Program-made: the position numbers and the translations under genes
Notes under the pieces: model-generated
The model's input: the letters and a program-made list of their open reading frames with translations, nothing else
Databases searched by the model: none
What the model was told of the DNA's origin: nothing
Shown here: positions 51,464-59,324 of the stretch, one piece after another
Numbering within the stretch: the first letter of the stretch is position 1
How the letters are laid out: each line of letters starts with the position of its first letter
Assembly: GCF_012844235.1 (NCBI RefSeq)
Contig: NZ_JABAGR010000002.1
Location: forward strand, 62,001-126,000
Source of the DNA: Parafannyhessea umbonata
Lineage (GTDB): Bacteria > Actinomycetota > Coriobacteriia > Coriobacteriales > Atopobiaceae
Direction: 5' to 3'
Length of the DNA: 64,000 nt

Positions 51464-52436
51464 CAAAGACGCCACGGGCGAGAAGAACGCCCCCGTCGCA
51501 GAGGCCGAGGACCAGGCAAAGGCCCCCTCTGCCGACTACACCGCCACCGTCAGGCGCGCCCGCGTCCAGGACAAGGCGGCGACCGTCATCCTCACGGTCA
51601 TAGTTGTCCTCATCATCGTGGGGCTCGCCGCCATCATCGCCTACATCCTGGCGTCCGGCGCCGGCAAGCTCGTCGACCCCGGCTTCCTCACGAAGAAGCC
51701 GGAGCAGTTCAAGGCCGGCGGCGGCATCGGCCCCGAGCTCTTCAACTCGTTCTACCTGCTCGTCCTCACGTTGGTCATCTCGCTTCCCATCTCGCTCGGC
51801 GCCGCGATCTTCCTCACGCAGTACGCGCCGCAAGGTCCCGTCACCAACGTCGCCAAGACTGCGATCGAGACCCTGTCGAGCCTGCCGTCCATCGTCGTCG
51901 GCCTCTTCGGCATGCTGACGTTCGTGCTCACGTTCCACTGGGGCTTCTCCATCCTCTCCGGAGCCCTTACGCTCACGATGTTCAACATCCCTATCCTCGT
52001 CCGCGTCATCCAGCAGGCGCTCGAGGCCGTCCCGCGCGACCAGCGCGACGCCGCGCTCGCACTTGGCCTCACGCGCTGGGAGGCCACGGTCCACGTCCTG
52101 GTGCCGGCCGCCATGCCCGCCATCGTGACGGGCGTCATCCTGTCCGCCGGTCGCGTCTTCGGCGAGGCGGCAGCCCTCATCTACACTGCGGGCCAGTCCG
52201 CCCCTGAGCTCAGCTGGGCCGCCCCCATCACGAGCCTCGCCAACCCGCTGAACGTCTTCCGTCCGGCAGAGACCCTCGCCGTCCACATCTGGAAGATCAA
52301 CTCCGAGGGCGTCGTCCCGGACCTCACCGCGGTCTCGGCAGGTACGGCGGCGGTCCTCATGGTCTGCATCCTCGCGTTCAACATCATCGCCCGCATCGCG
52401 GGCCGCGCGCTCGAAAGGAGGCTGACGGCAGAATGA
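51456..52436 (+). CDS. pstA: Phosphate ABC transporter permease PstA
   Basis: A 326-residue permease with six helices and the loop ALEAVPRDQRDAALALGLTR that docks on PstB. A hydrophilic N-terminal extension of about 40 residues, rich in Ala, Glu and Lys, precedes the first helix. The ATG at 51456 follows AAGGGGGG and overlaps pstC. Its end overlaps pstB1 as ATGA. Confidence 0.95.
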   Translation: MTSKDATGEKNAPVAEAEDQAKAPSADYTATVRRARVQDKAATVILTVIVVLIIVGLAAIIAYILASGAGKLVDPGFLTKKPEQFKAGGGIGPELFNSFYLLVLTLVISLPISLGAAIFLTQYAPQGPVTNVAKTAIETLSSLPSIVVGLFGMLTFVLTFHWGFSILSGALTLTMFNIPILVRVIQQALEAVPRDQRDAALALGLTRWEATVHVLVPAAMPAIVTGVILSAGRVFGEAAALIYTAGQSAPELSWAAPITSLANPLNVFRPAETLAVHIWKINSEGVVPDLTAVSAGTAAVLMVCILAFNIIARIAGRALERRLTAE

Positions 52437-53224
52437 CCGAAGCAGCGCCCATCCAGGCAAGGCCCATCGACCCCGTGCTCCACACGCACGACGTCACGGT
52501 CGACTATTCGGGCAAGCGCGCCCTCAACGAGACGAGCCTCTCGTTCGAAAGCGGCACCGTCACGGCCCTCATCGGCCCCTCCGGCTGCGGCAAGTCCACG
52601 TTCCTGCGCAGCATCAACCTCATGAACAGAGAGATCCCCGGCTGCGTCATCGGTGGCAAGGTCGTGTACCACGACATCAACGTCAACGCCCGCGGCATAG
52701 ACACGCTGTGGCTGCGCAAGCGCGTCGGCATGGTGTTCCAGCAGCCCAACCCGTTCCGCAAGTCCATCTACGAGAACATCGCGTTCGCGCTGAAGAGCCA
52801 CGGGATGACTAAGCGAGCCGACCTCGACGAGCGCGTCGAGAAGAGCCTGCGCTCCGCCGCCCTGTGGGACGAGGTGAAGGACAAGCTCCACGACTCCGCC
52901 TACGCGCTCTCCGGCGGCCAGCAGCAGCGCCTGTGCATCGCGCGCACGCTCGCGCTCGATCCGGACGTCGTCCTCATGGACGAGCCCTGCTCCGCGCTCG
53001 ACCCCATCGCGACGTTTGCGATCGAGGAGACCATCACGGACATGGCGAGCCGCGGCATCTGCGTCATCATCGTCACGCACAACATGCAGCAGGCGAGCCG
53101 CGTGTCCAACCGCACCGCGTTCTTCCTCATGGGCACCATGGTCGAGTGCGGCGACACGCCGCAGATCTTCGGCGCCCCCAAGGACCAGCGCCTCAACGAC
53201 TATCTCAACGGGAGGTTTGGCTAA
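52433..53224 (+). CDS. pstB: Phosphate ABC transporter ATPase PstB, copy 1
   Basis: A 263-residue ATPase with Walker [12 protein letters not shown]-loop MVFQQPNPF, signature LSGGQQQRL and Walker [14 protein letters not shown]. All catalytic residues are present. The final residues DYLNGRFG are the PstB ending. It overlaps pstA by four bases and is followed at once by a second PstB gene. Confidence 0.95.
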   Translation: MTEAAPIQARPIDPVLHTHDVTVDYSGKRALNETSLSFESGTVTALIGPSGCGKSTFLRSINLMNREIPGCVIGGKVVYHDINVNARGIDTLWLRKRVGMVFQQPNPFRKSIYENIAFALKSHGMTKRADLDERVEKSLRSAALWDEVKDKLHDSAYALSGGQQQRLCIARTLALDPDVVLMDEPCSALDPIATFAIEETITDMASRGICVIIVTHNMQQASRVSNRTAFFLMGTMVECGDTPQIFGAPKDQRLNDYLNGRFG

Positions 53225-53976
53225 TGGCAGAGAGCATGTCGGTCCAGAACCTCAACCTCTACTATGGCGACCACCATGCCCTGAAGGACATCACGCTCGA
53301 CATGTCCGCCGGCGAGGTCACCGCGTTCATCGGACCCTCGGGCTGCGGCAAGTCGACGCTCCTGCGCTGCCTCAACCGCATGAACGACCGCATCGACGGC
53401 TGCCGCGTGGAGGGCAAGGTGCTCCTGGGAAAGACCGACGTATACGAGAAGTACGACGTGTACGAGCTGAGGCGTCGCGTGGGCATGGTGTTCCAGAAGC
53501 CCAACCCGTTCCCGCTGTCCATCTACGACAACGTGACGTACGGACCTAGGCACTACGGGCACCACAGCAAGGCGGAGCTTGACCGGATCGTCGAGACCAC
53601 CCTCACCGGCGTCGGCCTCTGGGACGAGGTGAAGGACAAGCTCGACCACTCGGGCCTGTCGCTCTCCGGTGGCCAGGCGCAGCGCCTGTGCATCGCGCGC
53701 GCCCTCGCCGTGAACCCGGAGGTGCTGCTCATGGACGAGCCCACCTCCGCGCTCGACCCCATCTCGACGGGGCTCGTGGAGGAGCTCGCGGTCAAGGTCG
53801 CCAAGGACCACACCGTCATCATCGTCACGCACAACATGGAGCAGGCCACGCGAATCTCGAGCAAGTGCGCGTTCTTCTACCTGGGCGAGCTCGTCGAGGC
53901 CGCCCCGACGCCTGAGCTGTTCGTCACGCCAAAGGACAAGAGGACCGAGGACTACCTCACGGGAAGGTTTGGATAA
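53224..53976 (+). CDS. pstB: Phosphate ABC transporter ATPase PstB, copy 2
   Basis: A 250-residue second PstB with Walker [29 protein letters not shown] and [13 protein letters not shown], ending DYLTGRFG. It is distinct from copy 1, so the duplication is not recent. TAATG junctions couple it to both neighbours. The two ATPases may form a heterodimer or alternate with the same permeases. Confidence 0.95.
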   Translation: MAESMSVQNLNLYYGDHHALKDITLDMSAGEVTAFIGPSGCGKSTLLRCLNRMNDRIDGCRVEGKVLLGKTDVYEKYDVYELRRRVGMVFQKPNPFPLSIYDNVTYGPRHYGHHSKAELDRIVETTLTGVGLWDEVKDKLDHSGLSLSGGQAQRLCIARALAVNPEVLLMDEPTSALDPISTGLVEELAVKVAKDHTVIIVTHNMEQATRISSKCAFFYLGELVEAAPTPELFVTPKDKRTEDYLTGRFG

Positions 53977-54644
53977 TGGTTACCACCAGAAGCGCCTACA
54001 TCAAGCAGATCGACCAGCTGGACGGCCATGTCTCCGTCATCGGGCAGGCCGTCGTTGAGGACATCCGCAACACCGCCCTTGCCATCGGCCAGGGCAACAA
54101 GGCCGCGGCGCAGGAGGTCGCGGACGGCCACGACGCCTTCGAGCGCCTGCACCGCAACGTCGAGGACACCTGTATGAGCCTCATGCTCCTGCAGCAGCCC
54201 ATGGCGAGCGACCTCCGCCTGGTCACGGCGTCGTTCAGGGCGATCTCGGACCTCGCCCGCATCGACGAGATGGCCTACGAGACCGCGCTCCTCTCCATGG
54301 AGGTGGACCTGGGTTCGCCGAAGGAGGTCGCCGACCTGCTGGTGGCCATGGCCGACAACGCGGCTAAAATGGTCATGCAGGCCGTCGAGTCGTTCGGCAG
54401 CGGCGACGTCTCCGTCGCGGAGAACGTCTTCGTGGAGGACGACACGATGGACAAGCTGTACGAGCAGGTCCGCACGCGCGTCGTCGCGCTCCTGAAGGCC
54501 GGCGAGGAGCCTGCGAGCGTCGCACCGGAGATCCTTTCCGTCGCGAAGTACTACGAGCGCATGGGCGACCACGCGCAGAGCGTTTCGGACTGGTCCATCT
54601 TCCGCGCTACGGGCTCGTACCGCGGACGCACGATGGGGGAATGA
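53976..54644 (+). CDS. phoU: Phosphate signalling protein PhoU
   Basis: A 222-residue all-helical protein of two three-helix bundles with metal-binding E/DxxxD motifs (RIDEMAYE, about 107-114, and YYERMGDHA, about 191-199). PhoU links PstB to the sensor kinase and shuts the regulon off when phosphate is plentiful. The ATG is coupled to pstB2 by TAATG. The length is normal. Confidence 0.95.
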   Translation: MVTTRSAYIKQIDQLDGHVSVIGQAVVEDIRNTALAIGQGNKAAAQEVADGHDAFERLHRNVEDTCMSLMLLQQPMASDLRLVTASFRAISDLARIDEMAYETALLSMEVDLGSPKEVADLLVAMADNAAKMVMQAVESFGSGDVSVAENVFVEDDTMDKLYEQVRTRVVALLKAGEEPASVAPEILSVAKYYERMGDHAQSVSDWSIFRATGSYRGRTMGE

Positions 54645-54650
54645 CAGAAC

Positions 54651-55328
54651 GTGGTCTACTACGTCGAAGACGACACCAACATCCGCGAGCTCACGATCTA
54701 CGCGCTGAAGCAGGCGGGCATCGAGGCGGAGGGCTTCTCGGACGACGCGGAGTTCCGCGTTGCGTGCGCGAAGCGCGTGCCCGAGGCGGTGCTGCTGGAC
54801 ATCATGCTCCCGGACACGGACGGCCTGCAGATCCTCAGGCGCATCCGCCGAACGCCGGGCCTCGAGAACGTGCCAGTCATGATGCTCACGGCAAAGGACA
54901 CGGAGCTCGACACCGTGCGGGCGCTCGACAACGGCGCGGACGACTACCTTGCCAAGCCCTTCGGCATGATGGAGATGGTCAGCCGCGTGCGTGCCCTTCT
55001 CCGCCGCGCGGGAAGGAGCGCTATGGGCGAGAAGAACGAGGTCCTCTCGCTCGGTCCGCTCACGCTGTGGCCGAAGCGCCGCGAGGTGACGCTCGAGGGT
55101 GCCGAGATGACGCTCACCCAGAGGGAGTTCGACCTCCTGGAGTTCCTGATGCGCTATCCCGGCGAGGTATTCAGCCGCGAGGAGCTGCTCCAGCGGGTGT
55201 GGGGTTGGGACTTCGACGGTGGGTCGCGCACGGTCGACGTGCACGTGCAGCAGCTGCGCGCCAAGCTGGGCGACCACGCGGACCTGATAGAGACCGTGCG
55301 CGGCGTGGGATATCGCGCGCGCGGATAG
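54651..55328 (+). CDS. phoB: OmpR/PhoB family response regulator
   Basis: A 225-residue regulator. The receiver has YYVEDDTN (acidic pocket), phosphoacceptor Asp49 in LLDIMLPDTDG and Lys in AKPFGMME. A winged-helix domain follows (FDLLEFLMRYPGEVFSREELL ... VDVHVQQLRAKLG). The GTG at 54651 has GGGGGA upstream. It closes the pst-phoU operon and precedes the kinase, so it should be the regulator that binds the Pho-type repeats before pstS. Confidence 0.93.
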   Translation: MVYYVEDDTNIRELTIYALKQAGIEAEGFSDDAEFRVACAKRVPEAVLLDIMLPDTDGLQILRRIRRTPGLENVPVMMLTAKDTELDTVRALDNGADDYLAKPFGMMEMVSRVRALLRRAGRSAMGEKNEVLSLGPLTLWPKRREVTLEGAEMTLTQREFDLLEFLMRYPGEVFSREELLQRVWGWDFDGGSRTVDVHVQQLRAKLGDHADLIETVRGVGYRARG

Positions 55329-55339
55329 AAAGCAAGGGA

Positions 55340-55369
55340 ACGCGGCTCCCGTTCGCGCGGGGGCCGCGT
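55340..55369 (+). promoter_or_regulatory. Stable hairpin between response regulator and kinase genes
   Basis: ACGCGGCTCCCG (55340-55351) pairs with CGGGGGCCGCGT (55358-55369), with one T-G wobble and a six-base loop. There is no T-run. It ends 18 bases before the kinase ATG and may damp kinase translation or readthrough. Confidence 0.45.
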
Positions 55370-55386
55370 CTGGATTGGCGGTAGGC

Positions 55387-56826
55387 ATGGTGGGATTCAG
55401 GCTGACACGGACCTCGGCCGAGGGCGACGGCGCCCATGGCGGCGCCTCGCTCTCGCGTCGCATCTTCCTTGCGCTCGCGGGGGTGTGCGTGGCGGCATGC
55501 CTGCTCGTCTCGCTTGCGTCCGCCTACATCTACCAGCGCTCCGTCGTGGAGGACGCCTCGGCGGGCCTCCGGCGCGAGTGCGAGGCCGTGAGCTCGACCT
55601 TAAACGAGACGGCGCGCTCCGGCCGCAGCGAGTCCGCCGTGCTGCGCGGCCTGGACCTGGGCGAGGTGCGCGCGACGCTCGTCGCGAAGGACGGCACGGT
55701 GCTGTACGACTCGCTCGTCTCGGCGTCGTCGCTTCCCAACCACCGCTCGCGGCCGGAGGTCGCCGCGGCGCTCAGGGACGGCAGCGGCAGCTCGGAGCGC
55801 GACAGCGCGACCGTGGGCTACGTGAGCATCTACCAGGCACAGCGCCTGGACTCCGGCAGCGTGCTCAGGCTCTCGGAGGACCGCGACGGCATCATGCGCG
55901 TCATCGCAAACGACCTGTGGTTCGTCATCGGCACGGTCGTCGTGGTGGTGGGCGTGTCGTGGGTCGTGTCGCGCTCGCTCGCACGGCGCTTCGTCCAGCC
56001 CATACTCGCCATCGACACCGCCTCCGGAAACGCGGTCTCGCCGTACGAGGAGCTCGACCCGCTGGTCAGGCGCCTCAACGAGCAGCAGGTGGAGCTGAAG
56101 GCCCGCATGGACAGGATCGTGGACGCCGACGTCATGCGCCAGGAGTTCACGGCGAACGTCACCCACGAGCTCAAGACGCCCATCGCGTCGATATCCGGCG
56201 CCTCCGAGCTCCTGCGCGACGGCTTCGTGCGTCCCGAGGACGTGCGCGACTTCGCGGGCAGGATCTACGACGACGCCCAGAGGCTCTCGAGCCTCGTCTC
56301 GGACATCCTCATGCTCTCGAAGATGGACGAGTCGGAGCGCGTGGGCGACCAGGCGCTGTTTGGAGAGCCGCAGGACGTGGATCTGCTGTCCGTCGCGCAG
56401 GACGTCGTGGACCGGCTCAAGGACAGGGCGCGCAAGGCAAACGTCACGCTACACGTGCAAGGCGCGAACGTCCGCGTCAGCGGCTACCCCCGCCTTCTGG
56501 ACGAGCTCGTAAAGAACCTGTGCGACAACGCCATCCGCTACAACCGCACGGGCGGGTCCGTGCACGTGTTCGTGCTGCCCGTCAACGGCATGCCCACCCT
56601 CAGGGTGACGGACACCGGCGTCGGCATCGCGCCGGAGGACCAGCCAAAGGTGTTCGAGCGCTTCTATCGCGTGGACAAGAGCCGCTCGCGCGCAAGCGGC
56701 GGCACGGGCCTGGGCCTCGCCATCGTGAAGCATGCGGCGGCGCTGCACGGCGCCACGATAGACCTCGAGAGCGAACTCGGTCGCGGCACCACGATCACGG
56801 TCACGTTCCCCGGCGAGGACGGGTAG
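55387..56826 (+). CDS. phoR: Sensor histidine kinase (PhoR-like)
   Basis: A 479-residue membrane kinase. Two transmembrane helices (about 25-45 and 175-195) flank an extracellular sensor of about 130 residues. A HAMP-like linker, then the H-box FTANVTHELKTP (His260), N-box LCDNAIRYN, G1 DTGVGIAPED, F-box FERFYRV and G2 GGTGLGLAIVKHA follow. The ATG at 55387 is chosen; a TTG at 55375 adds four residues. It pairs with the regulator 58 bases upstream and is probably held inactive by PstSCAB-PhoU. Confidence 0.93.
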   Translation: MVGFRLTRTSAEGDGAHGGASLSRRIFLALAGVCVAACLLVSLASAYIYQRSVVEDASAGLRRECEAVSSTLNETARSGRSESAVLRGLDLGEVRATLVAKDGTVLYDSLVSASSLPNHRSRPEVAAALRDGSGSSERDSATVGYVSIYQAQRLDSGSVLRLSEDRDGIMRVIANDLWFVIGTVVVVVGVSWVVSRSLARRFVQPILAIDTASGNAVSPYEELDPLVRRLNEQQVELKARMDRIVDADVMRQEFTANVTHELKTPIASISGASELLRDGFVRPEDVRDFAGRIYDDAQRLSSLVSDILMLSKMDESERVGDQALFGEPQDVDLLSVAQDVVDRLKDRARKANVTLHVQGANVRVSGYPRLLDELVKNLCDNAIRYNRTGGSVHVFVLPVNGMPTLRVTDTGVGIAPEDQPKVFERFYRVDKSRSRASGGTGLGLAIVKHAAALHGATIDLESELGRGTTITVTFPGEDG

Positions 56827-56924
56827 GCGGCGCGCCCTACGCGGTGCCATGCGGATGGCCTGCGCAGATAGCGTGAACAAGTGTCTGCTTTCGACCGCGG
56901 GCGCCGGGCGCGCCCCGCGGCAGA

Positions 56925-56933
56925 TGCTATCCT
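56925..56933 (+). promoter_or_regulatory. Putative extended -10 promoter
   Basis: TGCTATCCT is an extended -10 lying 26 bases before the TTG start at 56960. Confidence 0.4.
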
Positions 56934-56959
56934 GTCGTAAACGACCGGATGGGAGCATC

Positions 56960-57205
56960 TTGCACAGGAACATCATCCCCATAGGCGACGTCATCGCCGT
57001 CAACCAGATGCTGGAGCGGCGGGGCAGCGCGCTTCGCGTCCACATGCACGACGCGTGCGGCGGCCAGTCCTTCTCGCTGCGCGCGGACGACGGCACGCCC
57101 GCGGACGAGGCCGGCCGCCAGGCCGTGGGGGAGTTCTTCTCCGCCCGCGGACACGCGGTGGAGTTCTCTGCCGCTGGCAGCGACTTCTGGGCGGTGCGCC
57201 CATGA
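56960..57205 (+). CDS. Small RDAC-like hypothetical protein
   Basis: The TTG at 56960 with GGGAG (56951-56955) gives 81 residues and fits the nearby extended -10. The sequence IIPIGDVIAVNQMLERRGSALRVHMHDACGGQSFSL resembles small Firmicutes proteins with an RDACG motif, here HDACG. The conserved Cys in DACGGQS could be functional. The stop overlaps the GtrA gene as ATGA, so they are cotranscribed. The function is unknown. Confidence 0.6.
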   Translation: MHRNIIPIGDVIAVNQMLERRGSALRVHMHDACGGQSFSLRADDGTPADEAGRQAVGEFFSARGHAVEFSAAGSDFWAVRP

Positions 57206-57930
57206 GCCAAGACCAGAACATCGGCGGCCAAAACGCAGGCGGCCAGGGTGCGGGCAGGGACGCCGCGGGCGAGAAGGGCCTGACGCAGAGGCTTCGCGGC
57301 ATGCTCGGCGAGCGCTTCACGCGTTTCGTGGGGTCGTCCCTCATCAGCACTGCGCTCGACCAGGTGCTGGCGTTCCTGCTGTTTGGCTGGCTGCGCGGGG
57401 TGTTTGTCTCGGCTGACTTCCTGCGCATCTTCACGGCGACGCTTATTGCGCGCGTGTGCTCCGTGGCGCTGAACTACGCCATCAACATGAAGCGCGTCTT
57501 CAACGACGACAAGGCCGACCACGCCAAGATCGAGGAGGCGCACGCGGCGCAGCTCGCCGGCTCCGACGAGGTCGAGGACGTGGAGCTGGACGAGGACGAC
57601 GAGGCCGGCATCGACTTCGACGACATTGTGGAGGGCCCGGACGACGAGGTGCGCCTTGGCCAGGTCGAGGTCCGCCCCATGCGCGAGAGCCTTCCCAGGT
57701 TCATCGCGCTCGCGGCCTTCGTGCTGTTCCTTTCCAGCGTGGGCGTCTACATCGGCCACGTGATCCTGGGCTTCAACGAGAGCGCCTCGAAGATCGTGTG
57801 CGACATGCTGCTGTTCTTCGTGAACTACTACTTCCAGCGCACGTGGGTGTTCGCTCGCCGCAAGCGCAAGTCGCACCGCGTGCGCGTGCGGCGCAGGCAT
57901 CGCAGGGAGAGGGACGGACGGTCCTCCTAG
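57202..57930 (+). CDS. GtrA family membrane protein with acidic insertion
   Basis: A 242-residue protein with four membrane helices as in GtrA flippase-like proteins, linked to cell-surface glycans. The motifs FVGSSLISTALDQVL and FVNYYFQRTWVF are typical. About 60 strongly acidic residues (EEAHAAQ ... DEDDEAG ... DIVEGPDDE, about 98-155) lie between helices 2 and 3, replacing the usual short loop. The tail is Arg-rich. It is coupled to the preceding small gene. Confidence 0.8.
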   Translation: MSQDQNIGGQNAGGQGAGRDAAGEKGLTQRLRGMLGERFTRFVGSSLISTALDQVLAFLLFGWLRGVFVSADFLRIFTATLIARVCSVALNYAINMKRVFNDDKADHAKIEEAHAAQLAGSDEVEDVELDEDDEAGIDFDDIVEGPDDEVRLGQVEVRPMRESLPRFIALAAFVLFLSSVGVYIGHVILGFNESASKIVCDMLLFFVNYYFQRTWVFARRKRKSHRVRVRRRHRRERDGRSS

Positions 57931-57979
57931 AGGCACGTCTGATGGCGCGGTCGGGCTTCCGGCCGCGCCATTTTGGGGT

Positions 57980-58861
57980 CTACGCCATCGCCATGGTGGC
58001 GAGCGCCTCGCGTGCGACGTCCTCCGGCGCCTCCTTGGGAAGGACGTGCCCCGCACCCGGCACGATCACGAGCCTGGATCCGGGGATGGAGGCGTGGATG
58101 AGGTCCGTCTCCTCGCGCTTGATCTCGTCGAACTCGCCCGCCATGACCGTCGTGGGACACGCTATCTGCGAGAGGCCCGCCGGGTCGATCTGGGGATAGA
58201 CCACCATCATGTGCAGCAGCTCGGCCGTGGTGCGCGCCTCCTGGGGCGTGGGGCTCACGAGGCTGGGGTCGACGTCGCGATGGGAGCCGTCGCCCTTCTC
58301 CCAGAAGTCGGCCCATGCAAGCAGGCCCTGTGCGGCCTGCTCCATCTGGAACGAGTCGTCCACGCCGTCGGGCGTAAGGTTGGCGCCGATGCAGAGGAGC
58401 GAGAGTGCGAGCTCCGGGTGGTCGCGCGCGATGACGAGCGCCTCGATCGCGCCGTCCGAGAATCCGAGCAGGTGCGCCTTGCCAAAGCCGAGTGCCGCGA
58501 GCGCCGCCAGGGCGTCGTCGGCCAGGAGCTCGTAGGTAAGCTCCGTCGTGCCGCGCGTGGACTTGCCCTGCGCGCGCGAGTCGACGGCGACGACCGGCCG
58601 GCCCGACGCGCAGACGGCGTCGATCACCTGGCCAAAGATCCCGTGCTCCTCTCCGTTGCCGTGGAGCATGAGCAAGGGGTCTGGCATCTGGGCGGCGGCG
58701 TCGGCGATGTCTGCGTCCGCCGTGCGGGCAAACGCGTCCGGCACGTACGCGAACGTGGCTATCTGGGCACCGTCTGCCATGGGCACAAGACGCGCCGCGG
58801 CAAGGTGCGCCGTCGGCAGGAGGTAGGGGCTGGGGAAGTGGAGCTGCGGACGCTCGGGCAT
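57980..58861 (-). CDS. Alpha/beta hydrolase
   Basis: A 293-residue alpha/beta-fold hydrolase. The nucleophile elbow is GFSDGAIEA with Ser, the acid is in AGEFDEIKRE and the His in PGAGHVLPKEAP. The oxyanion region LMLHGNGEEHGIF is normal. It has no signal peptide. The ATG at 58861 follows AAGGAGG. It is monocistronic, convergent with the GtrA gene. The substrate is unknown; esterases of this type vary widely. Confidence 0.88.
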   Translation of the reverse strand: MPERPQLHFPSPYLLPTAHLAAARLVPMADGAQIATFAYVPDAFARTADADIADAAAQMPDPLLMLHGNGEEHGIFGQVIDAVCASGRPVVAVDSRAQGKSTRGTTELTYELLADDALAALAALGFGKAHLLGFSDGAIEALVIARDHPELALSLLCIGANLTPDGVDDSFQMEQAAQGLLAWADFWEKGDGSHRDVDPSLVSPTPQEARTTAELLHMMVVYPQIDPAGLSQIACPTTVMAGEFDEIKREETDLIHASIPGSRLVIVPGAGHVLPKEAPEDVAREALATMAMA

Positions 58862-59324
58862 GGTGGCCTCCTTCGTAGGTTTACACGATGGTAGCCCATG
58901 CGGCACCGCGCGTCATGGCGGTCGGGACGGGTCTCGGTTGCGCGGGCTGCGACAAAGGCGTGGCCCGCGGCAGGCGGGGAAGGGCGGCCGATGCCTCCGG
59001 TGCTTCTCGTCTATTTATCGATCATGTATTTGCATGAATAAACTATTCATATACGAAACCATGCAGCGCAATGACGAATACGTGTCGCGAAAATACGAGA
59101 AATGAAACCGCTGTGGCGGAGTTTCGCTTCATAAGTAACGCTAATGACAGTTGAAGCAGCAGCTTATTCGTTCGTTTTGAAATACATTCCGTTTGGCGAC
59201 AGCAACATACCATTTAACAAATGATGATAGGGATAGCCGTCTGTAATAAAGCTGAAATACTAAGCTGTGACTCGTTGGCGAATCAATCTTGTCATGTCCT
59301 GCATAGACATGGGAGAGGGGCAGC
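58862..59324. other. AT-rich intergenic region upstream of the surface protease gene
   Basis: About 460 bases; from 59015 to 59320 it is much richer in AT than the rest. It holds an inverted repeat at 59034-59050 and a GAAAC/GTTTC stem near 59105-59136. No gene with an SD was found. It is a likely promoter and leader for the protease gene. Confidence 0.55.
59034..59050. repeat. AT-rich inverted repeat, possible operator
   Basis: ATGAATA-AAC-TATTCAT has perfect seven-base arms and lies 275 bases upstream of the protease gene and 173 bases upstream of the divergent hydrolase gene. Confidence 0.4.

Noticed and set aside
58862-59324. Small gene in the gap before the protease
   Set aside because: An open frame exists, but it has no SD of its own, starts in the SD region of the opposite gene and shows no protein-like composition.
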